A program made the position numbers and the translations under genes. Shown here one piece after another: positions 50,884 to 60,545 of a stretch of DNA of 64,000 nucleotides (the stretch's first letter is position 1; every line of letters starts with the position of its first letter). The notes below the pieces were generated by a model. The model saw only the letters and a list, made by a program, of their open reading frames with translations, did no database searches and had not been told where the DNA came from. Source of the DNA: Dyella amyloliquefaciens (GTDB taxonomy: Bacteria > Pseudomonadota > Gammaproteobacteria > Xanthomonadales > Rhodanobacteraceae); assembly GCF_004296575.1 (NCBI RefSeq), contig NZ_SAYT01000005.1:496001-560000 (forward strand), written 5' to 3'.

Positions 50884-52014
50884 TCAGCTGTTGTCAGTCA
50901 CGATGCGCACGTGCGCACCATCCACCAGCAGCAGCTGGCCATCCACCACCACGCGCTCGCTGCCGGCCAGACCTTTCTCGATCACGATCTGGTTGCCGCT
51001 GCTGGGACCCGAGGTGACCATGCGCTGCGATACGGTGCCGTCCGCATTGAGGACAAACACGAAGCTGCCCAGTGGCGAATTCTGCAAGGCCACCACGGGC
51101 ACCGTGACCACGTTGGTGAGGCGCGTGGTCGGCAACACCACTTCGACGAACTGGCCCGGCGTGAGCCGGTCATCGTCGTTGCCATAGCGTGCTTTCAGCT
51201 GGATGGTGCTGGTGGTCGGATCCACCGCGTTGTTGATGAAGTCCAGCTCGGCCTGCATCGGCGTCTGCTGGGTGCCAGGGATGCTGACCGTCGCCGGCAC
51301 GCTGCCGCGCGTCATCGACTCCTTGATGCCGGCGAGGCCGGTTTCGGGAATGGAGAACGTCACATGGATGGGGCGAATCTGGTTGAGCACGACAACCGAC
51401 GTATCGTTCCCACTGACCTGGGCACCCGGGTAGATCAGCGGTGCGCCGGCGATGCTGTCGAACGGTGCCGTGATCGTCGCATAGCCGAGCTGCGTGCGTG
51501 CAAGTTCCACCGCCGCCTTGTCGGCCTTCACCGCCGCGGTGAACACGCCTTCGTTGGCCTTGTAGGTGTCGTAGTCGGACTGCGCGACATAGCCCTTGCC
51601 CAGCAACGGCTGGTAACGCTTGATGATGGTCTGCGCGTTCTGCAGTTGTGCCTCGTCCTTGGCGAGGTTGCCCAGCGCCTGGTCCAGCTGCGCCTGCAGC
51701 AGGCTCGGGTCGATGCGAATGATCGTTTCACCCTGCTTGACGTGGCCACCGGGCTTGAACAGCAGCTCCTGCAACTGGCCGCTGACGCGCGCCTGCACGT
51801 TGACGGTGGAATAGGCTTCGGCGCGACCGATCACCTTCAAGGTGAGATCAAGGTCGCCATGATGCGCGTCCACCACCTTGACCGGCACCGACGCCTGTTG
51901 CGCCGGTGTCTTCGCCGATGTGCGGCTGCCGCCGCGGAACCACTGCACGGCCATCACGGCCGCAATCAGCACCGCTACGAGCAGCACCAGTTTTTTGGGG
52001 GACATACGCTGCAT
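50884..52014 (-). CDS. RND efflux periplasmic adaptor (MFP) subunit
   Basis: About 376 residues from ATG 52014, preceded by GGAGAAATC; several in-frame ATGs lie nearby. One N-terminal membrane anchor (KLVLLVAVLIAAVMAVQWF) is followed by lipoyl half-motifs (RAEAYSTVNVQARVSGQLQELLFKPGGHVKQGETIIRIDPSLL and ATITAPFDSIAGAPLIYPGAQVSG). A helical hairpin and a C-terminal membrane-proximal domain complete the MdtA/AcrA plan. It couples the pump encoded downstream to a TolC-like channel. An inverted-repeat pair upstream may be the MarR binding region. Confidence 0.94.
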   Translation of the reverse strand: MQRMSPKKLVLLVAVLIAAVMAVQWFRGGSRTSAKTPAQQASVPVKVVDAHHGDLDLTLKVIGRAEAYSTVNVQARVSGQLQELLFKPGGHVKQGETIIRIDPSLLQAQLDQALGNLAKDEAQLQNAQTIIKRYQPLLGKGYVAQSDYDTYKANEGVFTAAVKADKAAVELARTQLGYATITAPFDSIAGAPLIYPGAQVSGNDTSVVVLNQIRPIHVTFSIPETGLAGIKESMTRGSVPATVSIPGTQQTPMQAELDFINNAVDPTTSTIQLKARYGNDDDRLTPGQFVEVVLPTTRLTNVVTVPVVALQNSPLGSFVFVLNADGTVSQRMVTSGPSSGNQIVIEKGLAGSERVVVDGQLLLVDGAHVRIVTDNS

Positions 52015-52045
52015 GATTTCTCCGACCATCGACCGTGGCGAGCCA

Positions 52046-52135
52046 CCGGCATGCACCGGAACGACGCGCTAGCGGATGCGATGTGCATCACAGGGAGTTG
52101 CCGGCACCTTGCTCCACCCCGGTGCACTGCACCGG
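52046..52135. promoter_or_regulatory. Candidate MarR operator pair upstream of the RND operon
   Basis: CCGGTGCACTGCACCGG (52119-52135) is a perfect 17-base palindrome. A related site CCGGCATGCACCGG (52046-52059) shares TGCACCGG and lies 31 bases above the adaptor ATG. They occupy the 310-base gap 52015-52324 between the marR gene and the adaptor gene; I see nothing else of note in it. Size and symmetry suit a MarR dimer, but binding is inferred. Confidence 0.45.
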
Positions 52136-52324
52136 CCATTCTGATGCACGCAGCGCCCATGACCCGCACGACCGACAGCACTTGGCAAATGGCTCACCAT
52201 GCGGCAGGGCTTCGCTCGCGGCGCGATATCTCACGCCATGGATGGCGGATCAGGCAGCCGAGGTCACCTTACTGTCACACCGCTGCCGCGCAAACGGCGC
52301 GACGCAGCGGCGTAGCGCGGCCGG

Positions 52325-52789
52325 TTAAGCCTCGCCATCCTCCGTCGATGTTCCGCCGTCGAGCGCCTGCAGGTTGTCCTTCATGCGATTGAGTACGTCC
52401 AGCGCCTGCTGCAGCTCGGGCACCGTAATGCCGCGTGTGGCGTCCTTGCGCAAGCCGAGTGCAATCTCTTCCATGTCTGCGATCACGCCACGCGCCTGGT
52501 CGGTGACGTACAGGCGCCAGGCGCGGCGATCCTTGGGATCGGGGCGGCGCTCGACGAAGCCGGCGGCCTGCAGGCGATCGATGACGCGCCCTACGGCGAT
52601 AGGCTCCATCTCCAGCTGCTCGGCCAGCTCGGTCTGACGCAGGCCTTCGCGGTAATAGAGCATCTTGGTGGCCCGCCACTGAGCGCGGGTCAACCCGAAT
52701 TTCACGGCACGTCTGTCGAAGTGCTTGCGGAACAGCAAGGTCACATCGCTCAGCAGATAGCCAAAGGAAATCTCTTCCGCCTTAGTCAT
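52325..52789 (-). CDS. MarR-family transcriptional regulator
   Basis: A 154-residue winged-helix regulator. The helix-turn-helix and wing region is LRQTELAEQLEMEPIAVGRVIDRLQAAGFVERRPDPKDRRAWRLYVTDQ, the MarR signature with conserved Asp-Arg wing. Helices at both ends provide dimerisation. It lies upstream of the RND adaptor and pump genes in the same direction, so local control of that efflux system, probably relieved by a small ligand, is the natural inference. Divergent from the macro-domain gene. Confidence 0.92.
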   Translation of the reverse strand: MTKAEEISFGYLLSDVTLLFRKHFDRRAVKFGLTRAQWRATKMLYYREGLRQTELAEQLEMEPIAVGRVIDRLQAAGFVERRPDPKDRRAWRLYVTDQARGVIADMEEIALGLRKDATRGITVPELQQALDVLNRMKDNLQALDGGTSTEDGEA

Positions 52790-52856
52790 AGATGTGATGC
52801 CAGTACGCGCCGGTCCAGTGTAACGTCAAGCATACGTCGCAAGTTCTCACGAATCC

Positions 52857-53381
52857 ATGGCCATTCAAGTCGTCACCGCCGATATCACCGAGCTGAACGC
52901 GGATGCCATCGTCAACGCCGCAAACCCTACCCTGCTGGGCGGCGGCGGCGTTGACGGAGCGATCCACCGCGCCGCCGGGCCCGAGCTGTTGCAGGCCTGC
53001 CGTGCCCTTCCACAGCTGACGCCCGGTGTGCGCTGCCCTACGGGCCAGGCCCGCATCACGCCGGGTTTCCGGCTGCCGGCGCGATACGTGATCCACACCG
53101 TGGGACCAGTGTGGCATGGCGGCACGCAGGGTGAACCTGCACTGCTCGCCGGTTGCTATGAAAACAGCGTGGCCTTGGCGCTTGCGCATGATCTCGATTC
53201 CATCGCCTTCCCCGCCATCAGCTGCGGCGTCTACGGCTATCCGCCGGAGCTTGCGGTTCCGGTCGCCTTGCTCAGCCTGCGGAGTTCGCTGCCCGCGGAT
53301 GCAGCGATACAGATCGTCATCTGCTGCTTTGGCGAGGCGATGGCGTCGCTCTGGCATGCGGCGCTCAACGACGCAGATTGA
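52857..53381 (+). CDS. Macro-domain O-acetyl-ADP-ribose deacetylase (YmdB-like)
   Basis: A 174-residue stand-alone macro domain. IVNAANPTLLGGGGVDGAIHRAAG (19-42) is the ADP-ribose binding and catalytic region with the conserved Asn and Asp. YVIHTVGPVW and FPAISCGVYGYP are the other family signatures. E. coli YmdB deacetylates O-acetyl-ADP-ribose and also affects RNase III; the latter should not be assumed here. Its last 17 bases overlap the 3' end of the convergent batD gene, leaving no space for a conventional terminator. Confidence 0.94.
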   Translation: MAIQVVTADITELNADAIVNAANPTLLGGGGVDGAIHRAAGPELLQACRALPQLTPGVRCPTGQARITPGFRLPARYVIHTVGPVWHGGTQGEPALLAGCYENSVALALAHDLDSIAFPAISCGVYGYPPELAVPVALLSLRSSLPADAAIQIVICCFGEAMASLWHAALNDAD

Positions 53382-55053
53382 ACGGATAGAGCGGGGGCAG
53401 CGGAGATGCATCCGCTGTTGCATCTCCCTCTTTCCGCCAATCGAAACCGTCACGGAATGCCGCGGCCAAGCGATCGCCCAACCCGCTTTCTTCCGCGCCT
53501 GCGTAACGCTTGCGCTGCAGCGCGGCGATGACCTCGCGCTGGGGTCCCGATGCGAGAGCCTGCGACAGCTCACCTAGGTTCTGTATCTGTGGGCGCTCCG
53601 CCCGCGCCCAGCTCAACAGGCTGCCGACCTGTGCAGCCACGTCGGCACCACGCGCTGCCGCCAGAAAGGCCGCGCGCAAACGCGATGGCGAGGATGTCGA
53701 TGCCGTCTCCTTAGGCGCGGCTGCGCCGCGCGAACGCCGTTGCCACCACCAGGCTGCGATGCTTGCAAGCCACAGCGCCAGGCTGGCCAGTGCAATCCAG
53801 CGCCACGGCGCGCCGTGTTCGACCGGCGCCGCCAGTGCGGGTGCCGCCTCCTGCGTCGCTGCTGGCTCCGTCGACACCGGGGTCTGGTTCGGCGCATTCG
53901 CGGCCGGGAGCACCGTGAAGGTCTGCGCCGGGATGCGCGCCACCTCGGGCTGGTCCGTCGACACGTTCCACCAGGTCAAGGTGGTTTCGGGAATGGTCAG
54001 CGTGCCGGGGCGATTGGGCACAATGGCAAAGCCCTGCTGACGGCGTCCCACCATCGACTGGCCATCCATGTGCGTGGCGTTGACCGGTTTGTCGGGATAC
54101 ACCGTGGCACCATCCAGCGATGGCAGGCTCAGGGCAGGCAACGCCTCGTAAGGCAGTCCCGTGGCCTGCACGCTCATGACCAGGTTCAAAGGCTGCCCCA
54201 CACGCAGGTCGCCGTGCGAGGGACCTCCATCGAGACTCAGGCTGAGATCGCGTACCGGCAACCACGTCGTATGCCCCGCCCGTGCAGGTACCGTCTTTGC
54301 ATCGAGCGTCACCGCCGGCGAGGAAGCCGACACCGGCGTACCGCTGCCGAAGAAGGCATTGGGGTCGGCCATGCTGACCATGTCGCCCTGGAACGCCACG
54401 GGAGGAATATCCAGGCGCCCTTCACGCTGCGGCGTCAGCGCATAACGGCGCTCGATGACGTTGTAGCGACGACCGCCCCGTTCCGCCTGGTAGTTGATCT
54501 CGTTGCCGAGCCGACGCACGTCGACGCCGGCCAACTGGGGATCTTCCAACGCACCATTGGTCAAGTCAGCGGCGAAGAACAGCCGCAACGTATAGACACG
54601 CTGCTGACCGACATAGCCATCTGCAGGATCGATCACGGCCTCGAGAAAGACGTCTTTACGGCCCGACGCCGCAGCATTGGGATCGGGCTGGTCCACCTGC
54701 AGCTGCAAAGCAGCCGTCGTGCCACCTGCAAACGCCAGCGGAGGGATGCGCAGGCTTCCCGTGTGCAGTGGACGCAACGCGACGCCAACGGTGACCTGGG
54801 CCGAACGCTGACCGTTGATGATGCTGATGCTGGTATTGCTCGAGGATCCGAGCACGGCGAAGTCATGCGACAAAGCGCTCAGGTCCGGGGGCTGCACCAT
54901 GCCGCCGCCCTGTGAACGCAGGTTGAGCGTGACCGTTTCACCAAGTTCCACGTGCGTGCGATCGAGTGTGGCCTGCACGTCCGCGGCAGCAGCGGCCAGC
55001 GGCCACAACAGGGCAAACAGGCAGCACAGGATGGCGAGGTGGCGAAGCTTCAC
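53365..55053 (-). CDS. batD: BatD-family protein (aerotolerance operon)
   Basis: A 562-residue exported membrane protein (signal MKLRHLAILCCLFALLWPLAAAAAD). Repeated Ig-like domains follow (VQATLDRTHVELGETVTLNLRSQGG, FVSVPNRPGTLTIPETTLTWWNV-like). One membrane segment comes near 425 (PWRWIALASLALWLASIAAWWW), then a cytoplasmic helical tail. It starts with GTG at 55053, overlapping the batB stop by four bases (GTGA). BatD homologues belong to the Bacteroides aerotolerance type operon; the molecular role is not known. Last gene of the six-gene operon. Confidence 0.9.
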   Translation of the reverse strand: MKLRHLAILCCLFALLWPLAAAAADVQATLDRTHVELGETVTLNLRSQGGGMVQPPDLSALSHDFAVLGSSSNTSISIINGQRSAQVTVGVALRPLHTGSLRIPPLAFAGGTTAALQLQVDQPDPNAAASGRKDVFLEAVIDPADGYVGQQRVYTLRLFFAADLTNGALEDPQLAGVDVRRLGNEINYQAERGGRRYNVIERRYALTPQREGRLDIPPVAFQGDMVSMADPNAFFGSGTPVSASSPAVTLDAKTVPARAGHTTWLPVRDLSLSLDGGPSHGDLRVGQPLNLVMSVQATGLPYEALPALSLPSLDGATVYPDKPVNATHMDGQSMVGRRQQGFAIVPNRPGTLTIPETTLTWWNVSTDQPEVARIPAQTFTVLPAANAPNQTPVSTEPAATQEAAPALAAPVEHGAPWRWIALASLALWLASIAAWWWQRRSRGAAAPKETASTSSPSRLRAAFLAAARGADVAAQVGSLLSWARAERPQIQNLGELSQALASGPQREVIAALQRKRYAGAEESGLGDRLAAAFRDGFDWRKEGDATADASPLPPLYPFNLRR

Positions 55054-56954
55054 GGGGTATCGTCCTCCGGTGGCGTGGCGCCGTGGCGCTGCCGGTATTC
55101 GAGATCGAACTTGCGGCGCAGCAGCGCACCCGGATCATCGGGCACCCGTTGCAAGGCTTGCCGAACATCGGCGGGAAGCTTCGACTGGGCATCATCCGCC
55201 GGCACTTCACCAAGCTCGTGGGAGCTGCCTTCGCGCGACCTCTGCGACTTGCCCAACGCCTGGTCCATCTGCTTCTGCAATGCCTGTTGCGCCTGTTGCT
55301 GTTGCGCTTGCTGCCTGGCCTGCTGCTCCGCGGTCTGCGGCTGCATGCCGGACGCATCATCGGGTTGCTGGCCGGACTGATTGCGTCCGCTGGCATCCTT
55401 GTCGGTGCCGCTGCCTTGCGCATTGCCCTGCGCATGCTGCGAACGCTTGCCCTCGTCGCCGTTCTGCTGTTGCTCGTTCTGCCGCTGTCCGGATTGACCC
55501 TGGGCGTCATCAGGAGGCGTTGTCGACGGCCCCTGCCCCGCCTTCCCCTTGTTGTCCTGCGCGCCCTTTTCCTTGGGTGGCTGGGACGGTTGCTTGCGCA
55601 TCCAGTCCTCGACGGCTTTGCGGTTGGAAGCCGCATCCGCATTCGCGGGATTTGCCTTGAGCGCCCGCTCGTAAGCGTCGAGGGCTCCCTGGTAATCGCC
55701 CTGCTTGGCAAGGACGTTGCCCAGGTTGTACTGCGCGTCACTGCCAGGTAGACCGTGCAACGCCTTGGCGGCCGCTTCGTAATCGCCGGCGCGGTAAGCC
55801 GCGGCGCCACGCAGCGCTGGATCGCGCGCGAGTTGCTGGGCTTCTTTCGCCTGGCCACGATCGAGCGCAGACGCCGCCTGTTGATCGGGGCGCTGCCACA
55901 GGTCGGACCAGCGGCTCGCGTGTGCCGTTCCCGGCAAGCCAGGAAGCAGCAACAGGGCCAGCATGACCAGCCAACCGCGCCGGAACGCCATGGCCGCCAC
56001 CGGCAACAGCGGCAGCAACAGCCATGGGCCACGATCCTGCCATTCGTCACCGCGCTGATCCGCGGCCAGCATGGCGGCGCCGTTGGCTTTCAGCTCGCCG
56101 CGCAGGGCGTCGACATCAGCGTGTTCATCCGTCATCGGGACATAGCGGCCACCGCCCGCGTTCGCCAGGGCCTGCAGTGCTTCATCATCGCGACGAGCCA
56201 TCGACAGGTCGCCCTGCGCATCGCGCTGGAAGCTCTGATCCGAAAGCGGTACAGGACCACCCTGCAACGTACCCACGCCAAGCACCGAGACGCGCACGCC
56301 GCCCTCGCGCGCCTTGCGGGCAGCGGTTTGCGCCGCGTCGTCCACGGTATCGGTGATCAACACGAGCGATCCCCCGCCTACCTTGGCATCCCGGATCAGC
56401 GCCGCGCCGCGTTCGATGGCCTGCGCCGCGTTGTCGCCGTCGACGGGCATCGTATCCGGGGCCAGCGCGTCGAGCAGTTCATTGAGGCTGGACGCATCCG
56501 TGGTGAGCGGCGCCACCACGAAGGCCTCGCCGGCATAAGCAACCAGTGCGTTGAGACCGTCGTGATTGGCTGCCAGGAGATCGCGCGCTTTGTAGCGGGC
56601 GCGGTCCAGACGACTCGGCGCCACGTCGCGCACCAGCATGTGCTGAGACAGCGACAGTGCCACGACCTGGGCGGCCCGTTGCGCATAGAGCGGCTGCGCG
56701 ACGCGACTCCAGGTGGGACCCGCCATGGCCAGCGTCACAAGCAGCCACCCGATCGTGATCAACGCCGCGGGCGAGCGACGACGCTGCTCACGCCCCTGCA
56801 ACAGGTGTGGCAACAACTCCGCATCGACCAGACGGACCAATGCCTCGCGCGCCACGCTGCGCCGTGCAACCAGCGCCAGCATTACCGGCAACGCCAGCAG
56901 CGCGAACAACCAGGCTGGTCGCAGGAAGTGGAACTGCTGCCAGGCTTCGCTCAC
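55050..56954 (-). CDS. BatB/BatC-type VWA-TPR membrane protein with degenerate MIDAS
   Basis: A 634-residue protein from GTG 56954, overlapping batA as GTGA. N-terminal membrane segments lead into a von Willebrand A domain. Its MIDAS, expected as DxSxS, reads VALSLSQHM with Ala99 in place of the metal-binding Asp, while Ser101 and Ser103 remain. After a further membrane segment (WLVMLALLLLPGLPGTAHA) comes a TPR region (YNLGNVLAKQGDYQGALDAYERALKANP). Next is a Gln/Asn/Gly-rich low-complexity stretch and a conserved end (LPADVRQALQRVPDDPGALLRRKFDLEYRQR). This BatB-BatC fusion layout is common in gammaproteobacteria. Metal-dependent ligand binding is doubtful here. Confidence 0.88.
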   Translation of the reverse strand: MSEAWQQFHFLRPAWLFALLALPVMLALVARRSVAREALVRLVDAELLPHLLQGREQRRRSPAALITIGWLLVTLAMAGPTWSRVAQPLYAQRAAQVVALSLSQHMLVRDVAPSRLDRARYKARDLLAANHDGLNALVAYAGEAFVVAPLTTDASSLNELLDALAPDTMPVDGDNAAQAIERGAALIRDAKVGGGSLVLITDTVDDAAQTAARKAREGGVRVSVLGVGTLQGGPVPLSDQSFQRDAQGDLSMARRDDEALQALANAGGGRYVPMTDEHADVDALRGELKANGAAMLAADQRGDEWQDRGPWLLLPLLPVAAMAFRRGWLVMLALLLLPGLPGTAHASRWSDLWQRPDQQAASALDRGQAKEAQQLARDPALRGAAAYRAGDYEAAAKALHGLPGSDAQYNLGNVLAKQGDYQGALDAYERALKANPANADAASNRKAVEDWMRKQPSQPPKEKGAQDNKGKAGQGPSTTPPDDAQGQSGQRQNEQQQNGDEGKRSQHAQGNAQGSGTDKDASGRNQSGQQPDDASGMQPQTAEQQARQQAQQQQAQQALQKQMDQALGKSQRSREGSSHELGEVPADDAQSKLPADVRQALQRVPDDPGALLRRKFDLEYRQRHGATPPEDDTP

Positions 56955-57931
56955 GTCGCCATCTCCAAGCGGCGCGCGCGTGGCAGCGCAGTCGCAAGCC
57001 ACGCCAGCACGGCAAGCGCGAGAGGCCAGCGGAACAGCTCATGACGAGGGCGCAGGGAGGGCCCTTGTTGATGCATGGGCTCCAGGGCATCGATGGCGCG
57101 ATAGGCGTCCGTCAGTTGATTGGCATCGGTCGCGCGGAAGTAGCGGCCGCCCGTCTGCGATGCGATCTCGTGCAGCATGCCCTCGTCCAGGTCCGCCGAA
57201 GGATTGATCGTGTGCGTCCCGAACAGATCGGGGATGCTCATTTCGGTGGCACCGATGCCGATCGTGTAGACGCGCACGCCTGCGGCCTGTGCCGCATGAG
57301 CGGCATCCAGTGGCGCGATGTTGCCCGCATTGTTCACACCATCGGTGAGCAACACCACGACGCGCGCCTGTGCCGGCAGGTTGGCCAGCCGCTTCACCGC
57401 GACCGCAATAGCGTCGCCGATGGCGGTCTCGGTGCCTGCCAGGCCCACGGCGGCGCCCTGCAGCTGGGCGCGAACGGCATCGAGGTCATAGGTCAGCGGC
57501 GTGACGAGGTAGGCCCGGCTGCCAAACAGGATCAGGCCCAGCTCGTCGCCACCGCGGCGGGATATGAAGTCGCCAGCGATGGCTTCCACCGCTCCGAAGC
57601 GGCTGATGGAACGGCCGCCCAGCTGCATGTCATCCGTACGCATGCTTCCGGACAGGTCGACCGCCAACATCAACGCGCGTCCGCTTCGCTGCTGCGCCTG
57701 GGGTGGCCCCACCCATTGTGGACGAGCGGCCGCCGTCAGCAAACATAGCCATGCCAGCATCAGCGCCCACTGGCGCCAGCCACCCCGCGCCTGCTGTTCC
57801 GCCGAGGCCAGGTGAAGTCCCGGATGCGGCAGATGCAGCGCCTGGCCTGGCGCCGCGGCGCGCAGCAGGCGACGCAACAGCCACGGCAAGGGCAGCAGCA
57901 CGAAAATCCAGGGCCACGCAAACTCAGACAT
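56951..57931 (-). CDS. batA: BatA-family VWA-domain membrane protein
   Basis: A 326-residue protein starting MSEFAWPWIFVLLPLPWLLRRLL. It has two N-terminal membrane segments, a VWA domain with an intact MIDAS (DLSGSM, 92-97, plus the Thr/Asp positions in TETAIGDAIAV and LLTDGVNNAG) and a C-terminal membrane segment (WPLALAVLAWLATAL). VWA proteins of this type are thought to act with MoxR ATPases as chaperone-like assemblies. The start overlaps the DUF4381 gene by 8 bases and the stop overlaps batB by 4. The longer frame upstream reads into the preceding gene and was not used. Confidence 0.92.
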   Translation of the reverse strand: MSEFAWPWIFVLLPLPWLLRRLLRAAAPGQALHLPHPGLHLASAEQQARGGWRQWALMLAWLCLLTAAARPQWVGPPQAQQRSGRALMLAVDLSGSMRTDDMQLGGRSISRFGAVEAIAGDFISRRGGDELGLILFGSRAYLVTPLTYDLDAVRAQLQGAAVGLAGTETAIGDAIAVAVKRLANLPAQARVVVLLTDGVNNAGNIAPLDAAHAAQAAGVRVYTIGIGATEMSIPDLFGTHTINPSADLDEGMLHEIASQTGGRYFRATDANQLTDAYRAIDALEPMHQQGPSLRPRHELFRWPLALAVLAWLATALPRARRLEMAT

Positions 57932-58469
57932 GCCCACCCTCCGACGACAACGCAGCCAAGCGCACGCCCACCACCTTCTTGCCCTGTTGCCGCCACGCGG
58001 CCACGAGCCAACGGCGAACCGCAGCAGCAACGGCATCGACGTCGATATTTGCCTGAGGTCGATACAACGCGGTCTCTAGCGACATCAGCGCATCCAACGT
58101 CGGGGCATCCGTTGTCACCGAGGCCAGCACCGTTCGCCAGGCGTCGCCCCGACGCTGCGTCGCTCCGGCATCGAGGCGCAACGCGGCGCGCCGCAACAGC
58201 GCGTGAAGATCGGCTGCCAACCGCTGTGGATCCTGGCCATGCTGCGCCACCAAGACGTCGACTTCGGCCAGCAATGCGCCCTCGCATTCGCTGCGACGGT
58301 GTTGCCGCCGCCAAAACCAGAAACCTGCCACACATCCCAGCAACAACAACGCCATGACAATCCACCACCCCGGTGCGGGAGGCCACCAGGCGGGTGGGGG
58401 AGGCAGATGGATGTCCTTCAGAGCAGGCCCATGGGAGGGTGCGGTGAACGCCGCCGAGGCCATCGTCAT
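57924..58469 (-). CDS. DUF4381-family membrane protein of the bat operon
   Basis: A 181-residue protein with a proline-rich start (LKDIHLPPPPAWWPPAPGWW), the hallmark of DUF4381. One membrane segment (IVMALLLLGCVAGFWFW) and a basic helical cytoplasmic part with HALLRRAALRL follow. DUF4381 proteins are regularly found between DUF58 and VWA genes in MoxR operons; no activity is known. The ATG overlaps the upstream stop by four bases. Confidence 0.88.
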   Translation of the reverse strand: MTMASAAFTAPSHGPALKDIHLPPPPAWWPPAPGWWIVMALLLLGCVAGFWFWRRQHRRSECEGALLAEVDVLVAQHGQDPQRLAADLHALLRRAALRLDAGATQRRGDAWRTVLASVTTDAPTLDALMSLETALYRPQANIDVDAVAAAVRRWLVAAWRQQGKKVVGVRLAALSSEGGHV

Positions 58470-59394
58470 CGGCGCACTCCCGGCGAGAGCAATGCCATCA
58501 CCGCATCCAGCGGGTCGCTGGCCGTATCGATCGTGCGATGAAGCAGGCCGAGCGATTGCGCCATCGCATTGAGCCTGCTCTGTCCTGCGCCCAATGCCTG
58601 TTGGAACTCGCGGCGTTGGCGTTCACCGAACAGCACAACTTCCCGCCGCTCGCCTTCATGCTCGAGCGGGTAACGTCCTGCGGGCGGCAACGACAACTCC
58701 AGCGCGTCAGCCACCACCAAGACGCGTACGCCAGCCTTGCTGCTCAGATCAAGCAGACGGCCACGTGCGGATTCATCGCAACTCAGCCCGTCGCTGATCA
58801 GCAGCACGCGATTGGCGCCACGCATGAGCCGGCCCGCGCGCAGCACCGCATCCGACAGCAGCTCGCCATCAGATGACGCGATTGGCTGATCCCAGTCGGC
58901 AAGCGCCCCGCACACAGTAAGCGCACCACGCGTACCAGCCAGCGGTCGCAGCAGGCGGTGACCAGCACCGAACTCCATGAGACCGACGCGCTCGCCGGCA
59001 CGGACCACGTACCACGCTGCCAGCGCAGCGGCACGAGCAGCCTGCACCGACTTGAAGCGCGCACGTGTACCGAAACGCATGCTCGCATGCGTATCCAGCA
59101 GGATCAGCAGGCGACCCTCGCGCTCTTCCTGGAACAGCTTCGTATGCAGCCGGCCGCTGCGCGCCGTCAGGCGCCAATCCATGCGGCGTACGTCATCCCC
59201 AGGCTGGTAGACGCGCGATTCCGCGTAATCCATGCCTCGGCCATAGAGACGGCTGGTCTGCTGCCCGGCACGCATGGCGTGGCTTTCGAGACGAGGCAAG
59301 GCGGCCTTGGCTACGCGCCCGCGGAGCGCCACGAGCTCGGCAAGTCGGACGCGGGTACGACCATCGCCATCGGGCGGAGTATCCAGTGTCGCGT

Positions 59395-59398
<4 letters not shown>
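58466..59398 (-). CDS. DUF58-family protein of the bat operon
   Basis: A 310-residue soluble protein. Its DUF58 core is RLYGRGMDYAESRVYQPGDDVRRMDWRLTARSGRLHTKLFQEEREGRLLILLDTHASMRFG, in which DTHAS resembles a VWA MIDAS motif (DxxxS). The family always accompanies MoxR-type ATPases and is proposed to be a VWA-like adaptor. It starts with GTG, overlapping the moxR stop as GTGA. Second gene of the operon. Confidence 0.92.
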
Positions 59399-60405
<1,007 letters not shown>

Positions 60406-60495
60406 GGGGGAGCGTAATGACAGACCTTACCGCGCCCCGGAAGTTTAATGCCCATGACTTTTGGCGGCATCGGTAACTTCCCGGTACCCAAAAAG

Positions 60496-60519
60496 AAAAA
60501 GGCGGCCGAAGCCGCCCTT
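60496..60519 (-). terminator. Rho-independent terminator of the pil operon
   Basis: On the minus strand GGCGGC and GCCGCC form a stem around TTCG, preceded by GAAAAGG and followed by TTTTTCTTTTT. It lies about 27 bases after the pilQ stop and separates the pil operon from the moxR-bat operon in the same direction. Confidence 0.92.
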
Positions 60520-60545
60520 TTCTCGCATTACCGCGAAATTCGCGA

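Noticed and set aside
50794..52392. A 532-codon plus-strand frame opposite the RND adaptor gene
   Set aside because: Antisense to a clear membrane-fusion protein; no domain and biased composition.
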